DNA of 64,000 nucleotides from the NCBI GenBank assembly GCA_907163375.1, contig CAJQUW010009239.1:248001-312000 (forward strand), given 5' to 3'. Source of the DNA: Prostheceraeus crozeri (Eukaryota > Platyhelminthes > Polycladida > Euryleptidae). A program made the translations under genes and the position numbers. Below are positions 62,341 to 64,000 of the stretch, piece after piece. Position 1 is the first letter of the stretch. The number at the start of each line of letters is the position of its first letter. Below the pieces are notes generated by a model. It saw only the letters and a list, made by a program, of their open reading frames with translations. It had not been told where the DNA came from and did not search any database.

Positions 62341-63306
62341 TTTGTTTTCAAAAATAATTATCGCTTTATCGCTATCGCAGGAAAATTTAAAGCGATAACG
62401 ATAAACGATAAATTTTGCGATTCTTTCGATAAAAGATAAATTTTCGGCCAGTCCGATATTATCGCTTCATTTATCGGAACGCCCACCACTGCATTTACGA
62501 TTGAAAATTCTGATGACACGTCAACAGTAGAAGATGGTGAGTTAATTTTTCTTTTCATAGCAGAAAGAATTTCCATCTTCAGCAAATTTTCTTCCTTATA
62601 CCATTTGTGCATGTCATTAAGAAGCCTCATCTTTGCCTCGTGCTCTTCAACAGCAGACGATCTTCTTTTTCCCTTCACGACTGAAAATCAGAGCAAAAGA
62701 AAACTGACTGACAAATATAAAGAGCAAGAAAACAGAAATAATACAAGAGTGAAGAAAACAAAAAGAGAGAAAGTGGGGTAGGCCTAAGAGAAGGAGAAAG
62801 AAGGGGCAAAGACAGGCAGTTGAAACGTCTCGTTTCGTAGTTTTCTGGTCCGCAGCGTCGGTGTAGCTATCTGAAAAACCGTTTTTAATAATTTAATATG
62901 ATAAAAATGATATGAAATGTATTTTCATAATCACCTTCACTAGAGTCGTTTGCATCCGATTTCCCTGTGTCATCAGTCTTCTGATGTGCTTCCACGTAAC
63001 TTGAACAAGCACCGGGAAACTTATTCACGATTGGATTCGTCTCACCTATCAATTTGAGGACTGTATTTTCTTGTGTATTCAGCTGTAAGCACGGACCTCC
63101 GCCAGTCGAGTTCTTCTTTCTTATCTTTTCTGTGGTTTTGCCTTTGATATTCATCCATCGCTTATACAGCTGTTTTTGTGTCGTTTCAATTCCATTGTCA
63201 AACTTGCTGACGATAGAGATTACGAGGCGCAGAGTCGAAGATACTATTCGAAGATCAGATTTCTCAATCTTTTATTGAATGATTGAGTAACACGTGTTAC
63301 TCAACG

Positions 63307-64000
63307 GGCAGGGACTAAAACTGAAACATGACGATGAAGAAATGCTCAGACTTTTGGCATGAGATGCCGTTTTGTTTGGCAATCTTTAAGTACTGCAATG
63401 TGAATTTACAGATAGATAAAGTGCGGAGGTACCACTCTACCTAACATACTTACTCTATGGCCTAAGATAACTCGTCCTTGATAGATGGATGCACCTTCAA
63501 TAGCTCGATGAATCAAATTACATTGTTTACTCGGAATTTTGTAAATTATAGAGATTAACGTGTCCAGTACATGCACAATTAAACTTTATTCAACACCTCA
63601 TGAAATCATGGCTTTCAACAATTATCTAGCATTATCTCAAATGAAAATAAATTAAAATAGTAAAGAATGAAATGACACCATATTAACTTATGTGTTATGA
63701 AAGGCAGCGGCTATCGCCGAAAAATATTGTCGGTCGAAAGCAAATTAAGATGCGTCGCCTTGTGTCACGGAGGTGTTGTTGTCCGTCTGTTCCTGGTGTT
63801 CCATCTTCCTGATGTACGTTCTCGTTCTCTCTTAATTGTGCATGCACAGTATTATATTTATCTGTCGCGGCCAATTACAATTTGCTGCGATTGCCTTCGG
63901 TGCTCGAACCCTCAGAAATCAAAGGAGTGGTCGATACTGTGACAAATGTTTTACCACATAGACGCAAAATTGCTGATATTGCTTCTCTTGAGAGTGAAAA
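63307..64000. other. No gene recognised
   Basis: The right flank of the Harbinger coding similarity. A near-palindrome gagtaacacgtgttactc is present at about 63284-63301. The frame 63697-63942 shows no domain. The missing Harbinger right end should lie here or beyond the window, but I could not identify it. Confidence 0.4.

Larger units (their letters stand above)
55736..62491 (-). mobile_element. Large hAT element (6756 bp) with perfect ends
   Basis: The ends CAGTGGTGGGC and GCCCACCACTG are perfect 11-bp inverted repeats, with a perfect 8-bp duplication catttacg (55728-55735, 62492-62499). Both subterminal regions (about 55750-55890 and 62360-62470) are packed with cgataa words, likely transposase-binding sites. 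The minus-strand transposase gene fills 56367-59924. About 2.4 kb upstream of it (59960-62340) has no recognised gene. It sits in the last coding exon of the Harbinger Myb-like gene, so it is younger than the Harbinger element. Confidence 0.95.
55702..63205 (-). pseudogene. Harbinger Myb/SANT-like partner gene, split by a hAT
   Basis: The minus-strand exon at about 63205-62937 encodes KFDNGIETTQKQLYKRWMNIKGKTTEKI and KKNSTGGGP. This is the last helix and tail of a Myb/SANT-like DNA-binding domain as found in Harbinger partner proteins, ending at a donor AAG|GTGATT. The next exon begins after ttttcag at 62680 with VKGKRRSSAVEEHEAKMRLLNDMHKWYKEEN and continues to FSIV. There the hAT (55736-62491) intervenes; beyond it the frame ends LSHVQNL and stops at 55702-55704. 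The N-terminal exon lies further upstream and was not found. The protein normally binds the element ends and brings the transposase to the nucleus. Confidence 0.78.
53813..63306. mobile_element. PIF/Harbinger element with two genes and two nested insertions
   Basis: The left end is probably ggccggtagttataaac at 53813, after a TTA that fits the 3-bp TWA target of Harbinger. The element holds the transposase gene on plus (54028-55540) and, tail to tail, a Myb/SANT-like gene on minus (stop at 55702, exons to about 63205). Both are the standard pair needed for Harbinger transposition. A ~450-bp MITE lies in the transposase gene and a 6.76-kb hAT in the Myb-like gene. Without them the element would be about 2.3 kb or more. 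The right end is not recognised before 64000, so the right limit given is only that of the coding similarity. Confidence 0.85.

Noticed and set aside
1-64000. CRISPR arrays, bacterial operons, rRNA and clear functional tRNA genes
   Set aside because: No regular repeat-spacer pattern, no Shine-Dalgarno-led gene runs, no rRNA-like stretch and no convincing cloverleaf; the content is eukaryotic transposon DNA.

Overview
This window is animal nuclear DNA: AT-rich, intron-bearing transposon genes, no operons, and almost no convincing host coding sequence. It reads as a transposable-element graveyard. Nearly every metazoan superfamily is present: gypsy and BEL/Pao LTR elements, CR1-group LINEs, a Penelope-like element, piggyBac, two Tc1/mariner elements, PIF/Harbinger, several hAT elements and MITEs. 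A Gmr1-type gypsy (integrase placed before reverse transcriptase) and common tacatgta-type motifs fit a marine invertebrate, perhaps a deuterostome, but the species cannot be fixed from the sequence.

Layout. 1-1590: decayed ~165-bp tandem repeats and polypyrimidine. 1588-4037: 3' half of a gypsy element with its 3' LTR. 4401-5215: LINE reverse-transcriptase remnant. 5.2-10.2 kb: essentially empty. 10.2-18.6 kb: a BEL/Pao element split by a 3.3-kb CR1-group LINE and bracketed by a ~138-bp inverted repeat. 21.4-26.2 kb: a complete-ended piggyBac (TTAA both sides) whose transposase gene holds a 2.3-kb non-autonomous hAT with a perfect 8-bp target duplication. 26.2-30.1 kb and 49.9-53.4 kb: four copies of one short TIR family in two length classes, plus a long perfect-stem hairpin. 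36.9-37.9 kb: Tc1-like remnant. 43.3-44.7 kb: mariner deletion derivative with 112-bp TIRs. 46.2-47.3 kb: Penelope-like reverse transcriptase plus GIY-YIG endonuclease.

53.8-63.3 kb is the most structured part. A PIF/Harbinger element carries its usual two genes tail to tail: the transposase on + and a spliced Myb/SANT-like partner on -. The transposase gene contains a ~450-bp MITE. A 6.76-kb hAT with perfect 11-bp ends and an 8-bp target duplication sits in the last coding exon of the Myb-like gene, about eight codons before its stop. That hAT carries a seven-exon BED-finger transposase gene that has lost the exon(s) for the first catalytic Asp and part of the dimerisation motif.

The insertion nests give a relative order: BEL before LINE, piggyBac before small hAT, Harbinger before MITE and large hAT. 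Two weak host-gene candidates are reported with low confidence: a possible cytochrome P450 first exon at 26763-27059, and a TATA-preceded short ORF at 39666-39929.
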